The notes: generated from the letters alone by a model not told the origin. Positions 7,666-16,728 are shown, counted from the stretch's first letter. The stretch is 64,000 nucleotides of DNA from an uncultured bacterium (GCA_905215335.1 CAJMPQ010000002.1:62001-126000), one strand, 5' to 3'. A program made the numbers and translations.

Positions 7666-9367
7666 TCTTTCCTGCCACTTCTATATACATTCTTAATCCT
7701 TTGTTACTGCCTATAGCAGTTGGGTAATAAAAAGTTATGGTGTTCAATCCATGTTTTAAGTATTCAGATAAATCAATTCTATTGTATCTTTGAGACGTGT
7801 CTAGAATTATTTTTTCTTCGATGTTATTGATATTAGCTTCAATATAATCTACTTTGTATTTATTATCTACAACCAAATATGCTTTTCTATTTTTAGAAAA
7901 GAAAGTTTGTGTAATTTTATTCTGTTCACTGTTAGATGCAAGAATAAAAGGTTGAGTTGTTAGACTTATACCAGTGTAATAGTGTTGTAAAATTTTTTCA
8001 TAAGGCATTTTTAATTCTGTTGCCATGTATCCTGCGCCGTATTGGCTCATTCCAACACCGTGTCCAAAACCTCCACCGTAAGCTTTTATGTATATTAAAT
8101 CACCATTTTCATTGTATTCGTGTTCAAAAACAACATTCGCACTAGGTAAAGCCTTTCCGTGATTTGTTAATAATCGTCTTATAACAAGTTCTTTTTCAAC
8201 TGTATAATTTCCTGAATCTGTTTGGATTTCAAGTTTAACAATTTTTCCGGAATCTCCACGTTGTAAAACTTTTAATCTTTTAATTATGCCAATAACTTCA
8301 CCTTTTTTTACTTCAGGGTGAACAAATCCTGCAGCACTTTGTGCAGCTATGTGGTTTTGAACTTCGTCTTGAATTTCTTGCCCATTCCATTCTCTTTCCC
8401 ATCTGTAGTATGTTGAATTAACATCATAAGAATCAGGTTTCGATTTATAGAATGCTGCAGCTGCTTCTTCAGTGTTTAGCGGTCCAAAATTTTCACAATC
8501 AGGTTTTGCTATTAAGTATGGTTTTGGTGTTGATGGAAATTTTTTAGTTAGCGGATCAGAAAAAGAATATTGGTAACTTTCTGTGTAACCTCCAGCTGTT
8601 GATGAATATTGGGCTAAGATTAAGTCCCAATCATATATAGCAACAATCCCTGTTGTTTCTTCTACCGCTCTATTAGAAAGTTCTTTTTCTGTATTTGCAC
8701 CAAAATATACTTGACTGGCTACTGAATCTACTACATCATAATTTGGATTTGCTTTTACTCTAGGTGATAGAACATAATTCCTAGCAGCCACACTTTGGGC
8801 TTTTAGAGCTTCTAAACCAAAGCGTACAGGCATTTCGTTAGGAACTACACCTTTTAAATAATCTTCTAACCAAATAGAATTTACTATATAAAATTTACCA
8901 TCTTTATTTGATGGTACTAGTTCTATTTGTCCTCTGTAAAGAGCATCTTTTCCTGCTCGTTTTAAACCTTTTATTCCTAAGAAACCATAATCTGTTTTGA
9001 AAATTATAGGACCTGATACTTTTGCAATAACTTTGTCTTCTGCATCTTTTAACACAAAGATTTTACCAACCATTGAAATTTTTATATTATTTTGGCTATC
9101 GTAGGTATTTATGTATTCTTTGTTGTTATAAATTTCAAATTCTTCTGTTCCATATATTGAAGTATTAGACCACTCGTAAGTAGAGAAATCTTGTGAGCCA
9201 ATTCCAACTCTTACAATTTTAGAATGAGGGGCATCAATGTATGGATTATTAATAATATCTTTTGCTATTTGTAATGTCTTTTGTGGAATATTTACATAAT
9301 ATGCTGAATATGCAGGAAGACTAAGTGCAACTATATTAATTAACAAGGTTGTAAGTATCTTTTTCAT
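7649..9367 (-). CDS. SpoIID/LytB-domain cell-wall protein
   Basis: Exported protein with signal peptide MKKILTTLLINIVALSLPAYSA. The SpoIID core is easy to see: WLEDYLKGVVPNEMP, LKAQSVAARNYVLS, YSSTAGGYTES, and near the C-terminus GGGFGHGVGMSQYGAGYMA. SpoIID cleaves glycan strands stripped of stem peptides. Cyanobacterial relatives carry the same domain without sporulation. A ~100-residue beta-rich tail follows the core. ATG 9367 fits the signal peptide (TTG 9385 is the alternative). A TATAAT ends exactly 6 nt before ATG 9367, suggesting a leaderless message. It forms an operon with murJ. Confidence 0.9.
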   Translation of the reverse strand: MKKILTTLLINIVALSLPAYSAYYVNIPQKTLQIAKDIINNPYIDAPHSKIVRVGIGSQDFSTYEWSNTSIYGTEEFEIYNNKEYINTYDSQNNIKISMVGKIFVLKDAEDKVIAKVSGPIIFKTDYGFLGIKGLKRAGKDALYRGQIELVPSNKDGKFYIVNSIWLEDYLKGVVPNEMPVRFGLEALKAQSVAARNYVLSPRVKANPNYDVVDSVASQVYFGANTEKELSNRAVEETTGIVAIYDWDLILAQYSSTAGGYTESYQYSFSDPLTKKFPSTPKPYLIAKPDCENFGPLNTEEAAAAFYKSKPDSYDVNSTYYRWEREWNGQEIQDEVQNHIAAQSAAGFVHPEVKKGEVIGIIKRLKVLQRGDSGKIVKLEIQTDSGNYTVEKELVIRRLLTNHGKALPSANVVFEHEYNENGDLIYIKAYGGGFGHGVGMSQYGAGYMATELKMPYEKILQHYYTGISLTTQPFILASNSEQNKITQTFFSKNRKAYLVVDNKYKVDYIEANINNIEEKIILDTSQRYNRIDLSEYLKHGLNTITFYYPTAIGSNKGLRMYIEVAGKNEYSN

Positions 9368-9373
9368 AATTTT

Positions 9374-9379
9374 ATTATA
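9374..9379 (-). promoter_or_regulatory. -10 hexamer TATAAT for the SpoIID-murJ operon
   Basis: Minus-strand TATAAT, six bases, then ATG 9367, so +1 falls on the start codon. A second TATAAT-like match lies 16 bases further upstream. No Shine-Dalgarno sequence is present. Confidence 0.45.
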
Positions 9380-9415
9380 TGACAAACATTATATAGCGTC
9401 ATATTTTCCGATATA

Positions 9416-9450
9416 AAAATCCTCTACTTAAAAATTAAGTAGAGGATTTT
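9416..9450 (-). terminator. Terminator after cysS
   Basis: Perfect 16-bp stem AAAATCCTCTACTTAA / TTAAGTAGAGGATTTT with a 3-base loop, 18 nt beyond the cysS stop and upstream of the SpoIID promoter. Confidence 0.85.
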
Positions 9451-9467
9451 ATAGATTATTAAAAATG

Positions 9468-10841
9468 CTACTTAGCTTCTATTGTAGTACCTTCTTTGGT
9501 ATCTTTTAACACTATGCCAGATTCATCAAGAGCAATTCTTATTTTATCAGCAACATCCCAATTTTTTTCTGCTCTAGCTTGTTTTCTTAATTCAATAATT
9601 TCATCCATTGAATTAAATTTTTGACCAAGCGCTTGTGAAACATGTTCTGTAGCTTTTGATAATTCTTTCTCAGATAGTGCGGCTTTTTCAAAAGTAAAAC
9701 CTAATGTTGTACCAAGTTTATATAGGATTGTGTAAGCATTTTCTTCACCTTTGTTAGCTTTTGTTGCTAAATCAAATAGTACAGCAAGAGCTTTTGATGT
9801 ATTTAAGTCTTCATCCATTGCTTCAACAAATGCTTTATATTCTTCAGTTTGAGTAATATCTAAATCTTCATTTATTGGAGTCTGTTTAGCATTTGTTAAA
9901 CGTTTAGCACCTGCTTGAGCAGCTGTTAGAGCTTCATCTGAGAATTCTACCGGCATTCTGTAGTGGTTTGTTAAAATGAATAATCTTAGAGTGTTTGCAT
10001 CATAATTTTTTAACATATCGTCTATTGTTAAGAAATTACCTAAAGATTTAGACATTTTTTCTTTGTTAATTGTTACAAAGCCATTGTGTAACCAGTAATT
10101 TACGAATTTACATCCGTTAGCACATTCTGACTGTGCAATTTCATTTTCGTGGTGAGGGAAGATTAAGTCAGCACCACCTGCGTGAATATCAATTGTTTTA
10201 CCTAAATATTTTCTACTCATAGCAGAGCATTCAATGTGCCAACCTGGACGACCTACACCCCAAGGTGAGTTATAACCAAATTTTTCATCTTTTTTCCATA
10301 GTGCAAAATCTAGCGGATCTTCTTTTTGTTCTCCAACTTCAATTCTTGCACCACTTTCAAGTTGATCAATTGGTTGTTTTGATAATTGACCATATTTTGA
10401 GAATTTCTTAACTCTAAAATATACATCCCCACCAGCTTCGTAAGCATATCCGTTTGCAATTAGGTCTTTAATGATTGAAATCATTTCTCCTAATGTTTTG
10501 GTTGCAAATGGTTCTATATCTGGTTTTAATGTGTTTAAAGCTTTCATTGAGTTTTCAAATTGTTTATACCAATATTGAGAAACTTCTGTTGGTGTTTTAC
10601 CTTCTTTATCTGCTTTTTTTAGAATTTTATCATCAACATCTGTTACGTTACGACAATAAGTAACATCATAACCTTTGAATTTTAAATATCTGTATAAAAC
10701 ATCCCAAGTTATGTAGCATCTGGCATGTCCTAGGTGAGCATAATCATATACTGTAGGACCACATACATACATTTTTACTTTATTTTCTTCAATTGGTTTA
10801 AATTCTTCAATAGTGTTTGTGTAAGAGTTAAATAATTTCAT
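9468..10841 (-). CDS. cysS: Cysteinyl-tRNA synthetase
   Basis: Class I synthetase that charges tRNA-Cys. The HIGH motif is HLGH (residues 36-39) after CGPTVYDYA, with Cys27 as a zinc ligand. Further ligands lie in WHIECSAM and HHENEIAQSE. KMSKS sits near residue 262 in EKMSKSLGNF. The C-terminal helical DALR-like region is present. Length 457 is standard. GAGG lies 8 nt before ATG 10841. It is monocistronic, with its own terminator, and I see no T-box leader in the 150-bp divergent gap. Confidence 0.97.
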   Translation of the reverse strand: MKLFNSYTNTIEEFKPIEENKVKMYVCGPTVYDYAHLGHARCYITWDVLYRYLKFKGYDVTYCRNVTDVDDKILKKADKEGKTPTEVSQYWYKQFENSMKALNTLKPDIEPFATKTLGEMISIIKDLIANGYAYEAGGDVYFRVKKFSKYGQLSKQPIDQLESGARIEVGEQKEDPLDFALWKKDEKFGYNSPWGVGRPGWHIECSAMSRKYLGKTIDIHAGGADLIFPHHENEIAQSECANGCKFVNYWLHNGFVTINKEKMSKSLGNFLTIDDMLKNYDANTLRLFILTNHYRMPVEFSDEALTAAQAGAKRLTNAKQTPINEDLDITQTEEYKAFVEAMDEDLNTSKALAVLFDLATKANKGEENAYTILYKLGTTLGFTFEKAALSEKELSKATEHVSQALGQKFNSMDEIIELRKQARAEKNWDVADKIRIALDESGIVLKDTKEGTTIEAK

Positions 10842-10993
10842 AATAAATCCTCATTTTTCCTATGATAATTTTACAACAAACATAAGTGTAATATTAACGA
10901 TTGTAAACAATCATAAAAAGTAAAGCAATTCTATATATACGAAATACTTAAATAGTATATACAGTAATAGTGATATTCAATTGAGGAGTACGT

Positions 10994-11782
10994 ATGCAAG
11001 GACAAAATGTATCAAATGCTACTTCTGTAGGTGCTGTAACTACGGGAGCTTATCACAAATCAGCAGTTAATGTTAAATCTAATTCAAAGAAGCAACCTAT
11101 TCCAATAGGGCAAAAAAAAGCTGAAAAAAATACGCAAAAGCAAAATTCTGTAGAGCCTAAAAGACCAGCCCCAGAAGGTATTAAAGATGTAACAGTAGAA
11201 GCTAATTTAACTCTTTTTGATATTGCTACACAATATCATGTAAGTATAAAAGATGTTTTAAAGGCTAATCCGGGTTTAAATCCTGATAAAATCAGAGAAG
11301 GTCAAGTTTTAAAAATGCCATATGTATCTGATAAAAAATGGAATGCATATATAGATTCAAAAGAAAAATTCGAAAAGCAAGAATCAGCAAAAATTGAAGC
11401 TCAATGGAAAAAAGAACAAGCGCAAGCGTTAAAGCAAAAAACACAGCTAGCTCAAGCTAAAATTCAAGAAGCTAACGATTTGGAATATAATGAAGATTAT
11501 TCTTTTAAAGTAGATGCAAAATCAGGTAATATTATTTTAACTTTGAAAAAAGCGAAAGAACTAGGTGATATAAGAAGTGATTTTAGGCTTCCAGGTGGTC
11601 ACCTTAGAGAAATGAATCCTAGTATTACCGAAAAATATAAGCCGGGAAGTAACTATAATATAGATACTTATATTAGATCAAATGATTGGGATGCGGCAGA
11701 AGCTAATAAAGGTGATGTTTTTATAATTGATCCTAATGCATTTAATCCATCAAAAGGCTTTTTCGGCGATTTATTTGATTAG
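10994..11782 (+). CDS. LysM-domain protein without a signal peptide
   Basis: Residues about 66-109 form one LysM domain (TLFDIATQYHVSIKDVLKAN, then REGQVLKMP), a peptidoglycan/chitin-binding module. Before it lies a polar, lysine/serine/glutamine-rich N-terminus (about 60 residues) with no Sec signal. After it comes a charged helix, KWNAYIDSKEKFEKQESAKI, likely coiled coil, and a C-terminal region of unknown fold. A wall-binding domain without a Sec signal is odd and may point to another export route (see findings). GGAG precedes ATG 10994. The gene converges with the 11779 gene through a TTAG stop overlap. Confidence 0.75.
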   Translation: MQGQNVSNATSVGAVTTGAYHKSAVNVKSNSKKQPIPIGQKKAEKNTQKQNSVEPKRPAPEGIKDVTVEANLTLFDIATQYHVSIKDVLKANPGLNPDKIREGQVLKMPYVSDKKWNAYIDSKEKFEKQESAKIEAQWKKEQAQALKQKTQLAQAKIQEANDLEYNEDYSFKVDAKSGNIILTLKKAKELGDIRSDFRLPGGHLREMNPSITEKYKPGSNYNIDTYIRSNDWDAAEANKGDVFIIDPNAFNPSKGFFGDLFD

Positions 11783-12423
11783 ATTAAATCATCAAATATT
11801 TTAAAAATGGGCGGAACTAGTTCTTCAATTGGACATGTTTCGTCCATTTCAAGTGTTATAGTAGGAATATTTCTTTCTACTCCGCAATAAGTACCAAAAC
11901 TTCCCGGTGTTGGGTATCCAATGCTTTCTTCAACAGGATAATTTATTATATTTGAAATCTTTTCCGCGATTTCTTTAGCTGGTCCGTCATAGTTTACTAC
12001 TTTATAAGGCGTATGTAATGTTATGACTAGCTTTGGGTTATATTTTTCTATAGTATCAATAAGAAACTGCGTTTCAATTTCACTTGCTGGAGATTTTCCT
12101 CCATAATAGTTTGAGGTCGCGTCATCACATGTTGCGTTTTCTCCTTTGTTTTCTCCCCAATTTTTTGTTGGAAAATTTCTATTTAAGTCAACATTTGAAG
12201 CATTTGTTCTTGTGCCAAGTTGTTTTCCATCAGGGTTCAGGCAAGGGATAAACAGATGTGGAGAATTTGGATTTTCTTTTAAATATTTTGCAATTAAATA
12301 TTCTCCTTGTGGTTCATCTCCGTGAACAACTCCAATTATTAGAATATTATTGTGTGTTTTATTTCCAAGTAAATATACTTTGTTTCCTAATTTAGTCGTT
12401 ACTAAATTTAAAACATCTACCAA
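11779..12423 (-). CDS. M14-family zinc carboxypeptidase / murein peptide amidase (MpaA-like)
   Basis: Short (214 aa) M14 peptidase. Zinc ligands are visible as HGDEPQGE (His and Glu in H-x-x-E) and the later TLHT histidine. LNRNFPTKNWG is the substrate-carboxylate pocket, and TLEMDE near the C-terminus supplies the catalytic glutamate. This set resembles MpaA, which removes meso-diaminopimelate from murein tripeptide during cell-wall recycling. Start is TTG 12423, supported by GAGGG 7 nt upstream, with no in-frame ATG nearby. It lies 14 nt after ftsY on the same strand. Confidence 0.78.
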   Translation of the reverse strand: MVDVLNLVTTKLGNKVYLLGNKTHNNILIIGVVHGDEPQGEYLIAKYLKENPNSPHLFIPCLNPDGKQLGTRTNASNVDLNRNFPTKNWGENKGENATCDDATSNYYGGKSPASEIETQFLIDTIEKYNPKLVITLHTPYKVVNYDGPAKEIAEKISNIINYPVEESIGYPTPGSFGTYCGVERNIPTITLEMDETCPIEELVPPIFKIFDDLI

Positions 12424-12437
12424 GTTTTTGCCCTCTA

Positions 12438-13355
12438 TTATTCAAATATCGCAGTTATAAAATCATCTGGAGAAAATGATTTTAGATCTTCCATTTTTTC
12501 TCCAACACCAACCAATTTTACAGGTAAATTCATTTCTTTAGCGATAGCTATAATTATAGCACCTTTAGCACTTCCATCTAACTTTGTTAAAGCTACTGAA
12601 GTAAGATTTACAGCTTCTGAAAATACCTTTGCTTGTTGTAAACCATTTTGTCCTGTGTTTGCATCAATTACAAGAATACTTTCTCTTAATGCCTCCGGAG
12701 CTTGTTTATCTATAACAGTTTTAATCTTTTTTAATTCTTCCATCAGGTTGAATTTGTTTTGTAATCGGCCTGCTGTATCAACTAAGATTACATCATATTT
12801 TTCATTTTTTGCTTTTTGAATTGCTTCATAAACAACTGATGCAGGATCTGCTTTATCTCTACGTACAATATCAGCACCAGCTCTTTCTGACCAAATATTT
12901 AATTGTTCTTCTGCAGCGGCTCTGAATGTATCGCCTGCTGCAATTAAAACTTTTTTACCTTCTTGTTTGAAACGGTAAGCCATTTTTGCTATTAGAGTTG
13001 TTTTTCCAGCTCCATTTACTCCTGCAATGAAGTAGATATTTAATTCGCCATCTTTGTAGTTAAGTTCTGTAGAACCTGCATTAGACAAAGTTTTTTTAAA
13101 TTCTTCTTGCAAATAATTTTTAAGCTCAGATGGTTTTGCGTTTTTCTTTGAACGTAGATTGTCAACAAGTTCCGCAGCGTAAGATACTCCTAAATCTGCA
13201 CTGATAAGTGTATCCTCAATATCATCTAGTGCAAATTCAGAATATTCTTCTTCTGTTGTATCAACATTAGATAATACGTTTCCAACAAGAGATTGCGCAG
13301 TGTTTGAAACAGCTTGTTTTAGGTTATCAAATTTATCTTTAAAGAATCCAAACAT
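12438..13355 (-). CDS. ftsY: Signal recognition particle receptor FtsY
   Basis: GTPase that docks SRP-ribosome complexes at the membrane. It has an NG domain with P-loop GVNGAGKTT (about residues 112-120), DTFRAAAEEQL, VDTAGRLQ and TKLDGSAKG, and a C-terminal GVGEKMEDLKSF. The acidic A domain is very short (about 45 residues). Only an amphipathic MFGFFKDKFDNLK start precedes the N domain. It has an extended -10 (TGtTATCAT) ending 6 nt before ATG and no ribosome site, suggesting a leaderless mRNA. The M14 gene follows closely. Confidence 0.96.
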   Translation of the reverse strand: MFGFFKDKFDNLKQAVSNTAQSLVGNVLSNVDTTEEEYSEFALDDIEDTLISADLGVSYAAELVDNLRSKKNAKPSELKNYLQEEFKKTLSNAGSTELNYKDGELNIYFIAGVNGAGKTTLIAKMAYRFKQEGKKVLIAAGDTFRAAAEEQLNIWSERAGADIVRRDKADPASVVYEAIQKAKNEKYDVILVDTAGRLQNKFNLMEELKKIKTVIDKQAPEALRESILVIDANTGQNGLQQAKVFSEAVNLTSVALTKLDGSAKGAIIIAIAKEMNLPVKLVGVGEKMEDLKSFSPDDFITAIFE

Positions 13356-13361
13356 GGCTAT

Positions 13362-13370
13362 ATGATAACA
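13362..13370 (-). promoter_or_regulatory. Extended -10 (TGtTATCAT) for ftsY
   Basis: Minus-strand TG-T-TATCAT followed by ATAGCC and ATG 13355, so +1 is the start codon. A TTGTAA lies 18 bp upstream as a possible -35. Confidence 0.5.
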
Positions 13371-13395
13371 TAAAATTTTTATTTTTTACAAAATA

Positions 13396-14106
13396 CTAAA
13401 ATCTTCTAACATAATAATTTCTATCATTTTTTAATTCTTTTTGAGCAGAAATCAGATCTTCATCTGAAAAACCTCTACTTAATATTTTAGCAGCTTTTTC
13501 ACGTATTGTGTATTCTTCAATTGCTTTTGAGCGTAAAATTATTTGTTTTAAATCTGTGAAATTTATTTTGTCCCAAAATTCGTAGATAGTTTCTAAGCAC
13601 CAGTATAATTTGAAAACTTCTTTATTAACTTTATATTTGCCATCTTGAAAGTTAAATTGTTCTATTGTATCAAGTAATTCGTACGATAAATTTACCAAAT
13701 CTTTGCAAAATTTATTGCAAAATTCATCGTTATTTTTTAAATTGATTATTGCTGATATTACATTTCTACAGATATTTGCATTTATATCGATAATAGCTTG
13801 TAGAAATGTATTGTAATTATCTGTTGTTTGAAAGTATTGGATTAAATTTTTATTTGACATAAATTCATTTAATCTTAAAGATACAGCTTCTCTTATTTTA
13901 CCATCTTGTCCGACTAAATCTGAAACAAGAATTTGAGCATCTTCAACAGAATTTATTGTATCAAGCTTTAGTGCGGCAAATTGTTTTTGTACAATATTAC
14001 CGTTTTTGAGAAATTCTAATAATTCTTCATGAGTGTAATTTGTTTCATAAAGATTCAAGGCTTGTGTAAAATTTTCATCCAAAGTTTGATAGTAACTATT
14101 ATTCAA
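13396..14106 (-). CDS. HEAT-repeat-like helical protein
   Basis: All-helical 236-residue protein. Units such as GNIVQKQFAALKLDTINSVE, DGKIREAVSLRLNEFM and YTIREKAAKILSRGF have the A-helix/B-helix spacing of HEAT/PBS-lyase repeats, suggesting a protein-binding scaffold. There is no signal peptide. The start is TTG 14106, chosen because AAGGA lies about 8 nt upstream. A second HEAT-type protein sits at 14411 on the same strand. Function unknown. Confidence 0.65.
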   Translation of the reverse strand: MNNSYYQTLDENFTQALNLYETNYTHEELLEFLKNGNIVQKQFAALKLDTINSVEDAQILVSDLVGQDGKIREAVSLRLNEFMSNKNLIQYFQTTDNYNTFLQAIIDINANICRNVISAIINLKNNDEFCNKFCKDLVNLSYELLDTIEQFNFQDGKYKVNKEVFKLYWCLETIYEFWDKINFTDLKQIILRSKAIEEYTIREKAAKILSRGFSDEDLISAQKELKNDRNYYVRRF

Positions 14107-14234
14107 ATTTTATTCCTTTATATTCTTGTAAAACCAATATAACATAAAGTGTAATGATTTTTTAGTTCAAAATCGTTTAAATGTATGATATACGAAGTAA
14201 AGATTTCGCTATAATAAAGTGTAGGAGATACATT

Positions 14235-14414
14235 ATGGGTAATATTATATCACTGTTACAAGAAATTTTTATGCTAAAAGAAGATAATAGTACAAAAGTT
14301 GGTTTATCTGAATTTAGAGAAGTAGAAACTCCGGTTGAAAAAACTGCAAAAAAAAATTACAGAACACCAAAAGAATTAAGACTATCAGAGTTAATGAGAA
14401 AAGGTAGTTACTAA
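14235..14414 (+). CDS. Small hypothetical protein, 59 aa
   Basis: Starts MGNIISLLQEIFMLKED and ends basic (KNYRTPKELRLSELMRKGSY). AGGAG 9 nt before ATG 14235 and a TATAAT at 14210-14215 support expression. Translation from the upstream in-frame ATG at 14181 is unlikely because that lies before the promoter. The stop overlaps the convergent HEAT gene in a CTAA. Function unknown. Confidence 0.6.
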   Translation: MGNIISLLQEIFMLKEDNSTKVGLSEFREVETPVEKTAKKNYRTPKELRLSELMRKGSY

Positions 14415-15091
14415 ATCTTTTTGTTCTTTTGATAATTTTGATAAACCTTTCCTAATGCAATAAGTGCAGAGGATTGGACAATTGGATTCGCATCATTACT
14501 TACAATTATTAACGGTTCGATAAATTCTTCCAAATTTATGCTCTCATCGTCTAGCAGATTTACGATGCAGCTTATTGCTGAGTTTTTCGTAATCCAGTTA
14601 GATGATTGTAGAGCTTCGATAATTTGTTTTTGTAGAAGTTTTCCATAGCGACAAATTCCGGAAATTGCAATTTTTCTTATTGAATCATTTTCTTCTCCCA
14701 GTTTGTCAAATAGTATTTTGAAAGTTTCAGCACTTGGAAATTCGCATAGAGCTTGTAGAGCTGCTGCAGAAACATTTGAATTTGATGAATTTATTTTATC
14801 TTTTATAGCTGTTAAAATCATTTCATCATAAGAGTTTTGGCTATTATTTTTTTGAATCTTTACTTGAGGTTTAGAAACTTCTTTTTGTCCATTTGGTAAT
14901 ATGTATGAAAAACCTGCTCTAGAGATTGCATTTTTAGCTTCTTCCAGGTCCTTGAATATTAGAGCATCTGACCCTAGCGGGTGTGGAATTTGCTGAACTA
15001 CTGACTTGTTTTTATTTTTTAGAGAGATAGCATTTACTACAAAAACTTTTTCTCCATTTTTTTCTTCTTCTTTAATTGCTATATATTGCAT
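14411..15091 (-). CDS. HEAT-repeat protein
   Basis: The N-terminal ~70 residues are beta-rich and unassigned. From about residue 95 there are three or four HEAT-like repeats (VSAAALQALCEFPSAETFKI, DSIRKIAISGICRYGK, NWITKNSAISCIVNLLDD, NPIVQSSALIALGKVY). Likely a scaffolding protein. It is the downstream gene of the 15095-16728 operon, whose next stop lies 3 nt before its start region, so translation is probably coupled. AAGGA precedes ATG 15091. Confidence 0.7.
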   Translation of the reverse strand: MQYIAIKEEEKNGEKVFVVNAISLKNKNKSVVQQIPHPLGSDALIFKDLEEAKNAISRAGFSYILPNGQKEVSKPQVKIQKNNSQNSYDEMILTAIKDKINSSNSNVSAAALQALCEFPSAETFKILFDKLGEENDSIRKIAISGICRYGKLLQKQIIEALQSSNWITKNSAISCIVNLLDDESINLEEFIEPLIIVSNDANPIVQSSALIALGKVYQNYQKNKKI

Positions 15092-15094
15092 AAA

Positions 15095-15703
15095 TTATAT
15101 TCCTTCATAAAAAATGCTTTTATCTAACTGTGCAAAAAATTCTTGATAAACTTCAGGTGAATATATGTGAATAGCCCTAATTGGAGCTGATTTTACATAG
15201 GAATATCCATCTGCATTTAGCAATATTTTTTGTACAAGAACAAATCTTACTTTTGTTTTGTTTTTACCAAATGGTTCTATATTAATGTTTGAATCTACAA
15301 CAGCTGTTTTAGCTTTGAGTTCGTTAGTTAACTGCATTGTTGGTGGAAAAACTTCGTATGAAGAAGAGCCATAAGACAACACAGCTAGAGCTGTTGCTGC
15401 AGCTAACCAAAGTGAACATCCAAAAACTCTAAGTTTACGAGTATGTTTTTGTTTGAAAGTTTTTCTAGCTCTAATATAACCAAGTTCCGGTTCTATTTCT
15501 TGAATTATAAATCCACTATCTTGTAGAGTATTTATAGCAGATTTGAAAACTCGATTTGTATCAGAAGTTTCAAATACTCGAGTTTCCATTTCTCTACGTT
15601 CAAGTTGTGTTAATTGTTTTGCTTTTTTTGCATATACACATGAACTTGGTGTCATAGAGAAAAATATTATTGCTAATAATATTGTAAAAATTTTCTTTAT
15701 CAT
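15095..15703 (-). CDS. Exported protein, paralogue A of the tandem pair
   Basis: Signal peptide with Cys near its end (IFFSMTPSSCVYAKKAKQ), possibly a lipoprotein. It then reads TQLERREMETRVFETSDTN and LQDSGFIIQEIEPELGYI, which aligns with the upstream gene's TQLEKRQFQTRTYSSSDK and LQDEGFIVYNANPLLGFI. Both end in F-F-x-x-x-D-K-x-I-F. Paralogue A has an extra hydrophobic insert (FGCSLWLAAATALAVLSYGS). The pattern is reminiscent of BamC/NlpB-type envelope lipoproteins, but I cannot assign a family. Its ATG overlaps the upstream stop (ATGA). Confidence 0.65.
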   Translation of the reverse strand: MIKKIFTILLAIIFFSMTPSSCVYAKKAKQLTQLERREMETRVFETSDTNRVFKSAINTLQDSGFIIQEIEPELGYIRARKTFKQKHTRKLRVFGCSLWLAAATALAVLSYGSSSYEVFPPTMQLTNELKAKTAVVDSNINIEPFGKNKTKVRFVLVQKILLNADGYSYVKSAPIRAIHIYSPEVYQEFFAQLDKSIFYEGI

Positions 15704-16221
15704 ATTTTTTGTTTTTGAATAAATATTGCTTTATCAACTTTAGAGAAAAAATCTTGGTAATATTTTTCGTCATTTACATCATCTATAAACTGAGCATTTC
15801 CGTATATATTTAGAAGTTTTCTTTTAAAGTTTACACGGACTTTCATGTTTTTCCCGTATTCAGTTACATTTGCTGTAGTTTCTATTGTTGCAACTTTTAT
15901 GCCATTCCAGCTTAGGCGTGATTTAGATAGTCCAAATTCTTTTGATATATCGATATTAGGATCAGATGTATCGAAGTCTTTTACCCCATAAATAAATCCT
16001 AATAATGGATTTGCATTATAAACAATGAAACCTTCATCTTGAAGAACGTTTAGCATAGCTTTCATAACAAGAGCTTTGTCACTTGAACTATATGTTCTTG
16101 TTTGGAATTGTCTTTTTTCAAGCTGGGTCATTGGAGTAATAATAGTTTCAGCTTGTCTTTTTGCGAATGCCGGTACCGAAAGGCATAGTACAAATAAGAT
16201 TAGTAATATTTTTTTTAGCAT
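15700..16221 (-). CDS. Exported protein, paralogue B of the tandem pair
   Basis: Clear signal peptide MLKKILLILFVLCLSVPAFA followed by a ~150-residue alpha/beta domain homologous to the gene at 15095. AGGAGA lies 6 nt before ATG 16221, giving the best ribosome site of the operon. It lies 9 nt after the BamE-like gene and 4 nt overlapping paralogue A, so the three form one transcription unit. Probably periplasmic or outer-membrane associated. Specific role unknown. Confidence 0.65.
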   Translation of the reverse strand: MLKKILLILFVLCLSVPAFAKRQAETIITPMTQLEKRQFQTRTYSSSDKALVMKAMLNVLQDEGFIVYNANPLLGFIYGVKDFDTSDPNIDISKEFGLSKSRLSWNGIKVATIETTANVTEYGKNMKVRVNFKRKLLNIYGNAQFIDDVNDEKYYQDFFSKVDKAIFIQKQKI

Positions 16222-16230
16222 TTTTGTCTC

Positions 16231-16728
16231 CTAGAATGAACTCATGTGATATGAAAATGATGCTACGTTGTTGTTTTTATCGAACTTTAGAACAACTGTT
16301 AGAGTTTTTTGAACAGATTGAACTGTTCCCCCATTTTTGTTGTATCCAATATTTCCAAGCCCACCGCCGAAGCCAGCGCCACCAAAGCCTAAGCCTCCGC
16401 CACCAACTCCAACTCCAAATCCTGAGCTACCATATGATACAATAGAAGATACTTTATCATAAATCCAAGTTTCATTGCCATCTGCATCTTGAGTTACGAT
16501 ATTTGGAGAACCTAAAACTGCTGCAACTTCAGCTTGAGATGTTCCAACTTTTATATCTTTTTGAACAAGTCCTAATGTCATTTGTTGTTCTTTTACAGGT
16601 GTGGTCATTTGAATTTGACATTTTTCAGGATGTTTTCTACATTTTCTGCTAAGTTTTGGTTGTTCATTAATTGCAAATGCCGGTGCTGCAATTCCTAATA
16701 CTAGTAATGACACAAGAATCTTTTTCAT
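16231..16728 (-). CDS. BamE/SmpA-OmlA-like exported protein with a glycine-rich insert
   Basis: Signal peptide MKKILVSLLVLGIAAPAFA, then the BamE-like core: KVGTSQAEVAAVLGSPNIV followed by NETWIYDKVS and a final strand TLTVVLKFDKNNNVASFSY. Between the last two strands sits a glycine-rich stretch (GVGVGGGGLGFGGAGFGGGL) of about 35 residues. BamE domains occur in outer-membrane lipoproteins, including the BAM insertion complex. There is no lipobox here, so it may be periplasmic. AAAGGA precedes ATG 16728. First gene of the operon. Confidence 0.75.
   Translation of the reverse strand: MKKILVSLLVLGIAAPAFAINEQPKLSRKCRKHPEKCQIQMTTPVKEQQMTLGLVQKDIKVGTSQAEVAAVLGSPNIVTQDADGNETWIYDKVSSIVSYGSSGFGVGVGGGGLGFGGAGFGGGLGNIGYNKNGGTVQSVQKTLTVVLKFDKNNNVASFSYHMSSF

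Noticed and set aside
7957..8145. Cys/His-rich plus-strand frame
   Set aside because: Antisense shadow of the SpoIID gene.
10842..10993. T-box leader for cysS
   Set aside because: The gap is about 150 bp and shared with a divergent gene; no specifier loop or antiterminator pattern seen.
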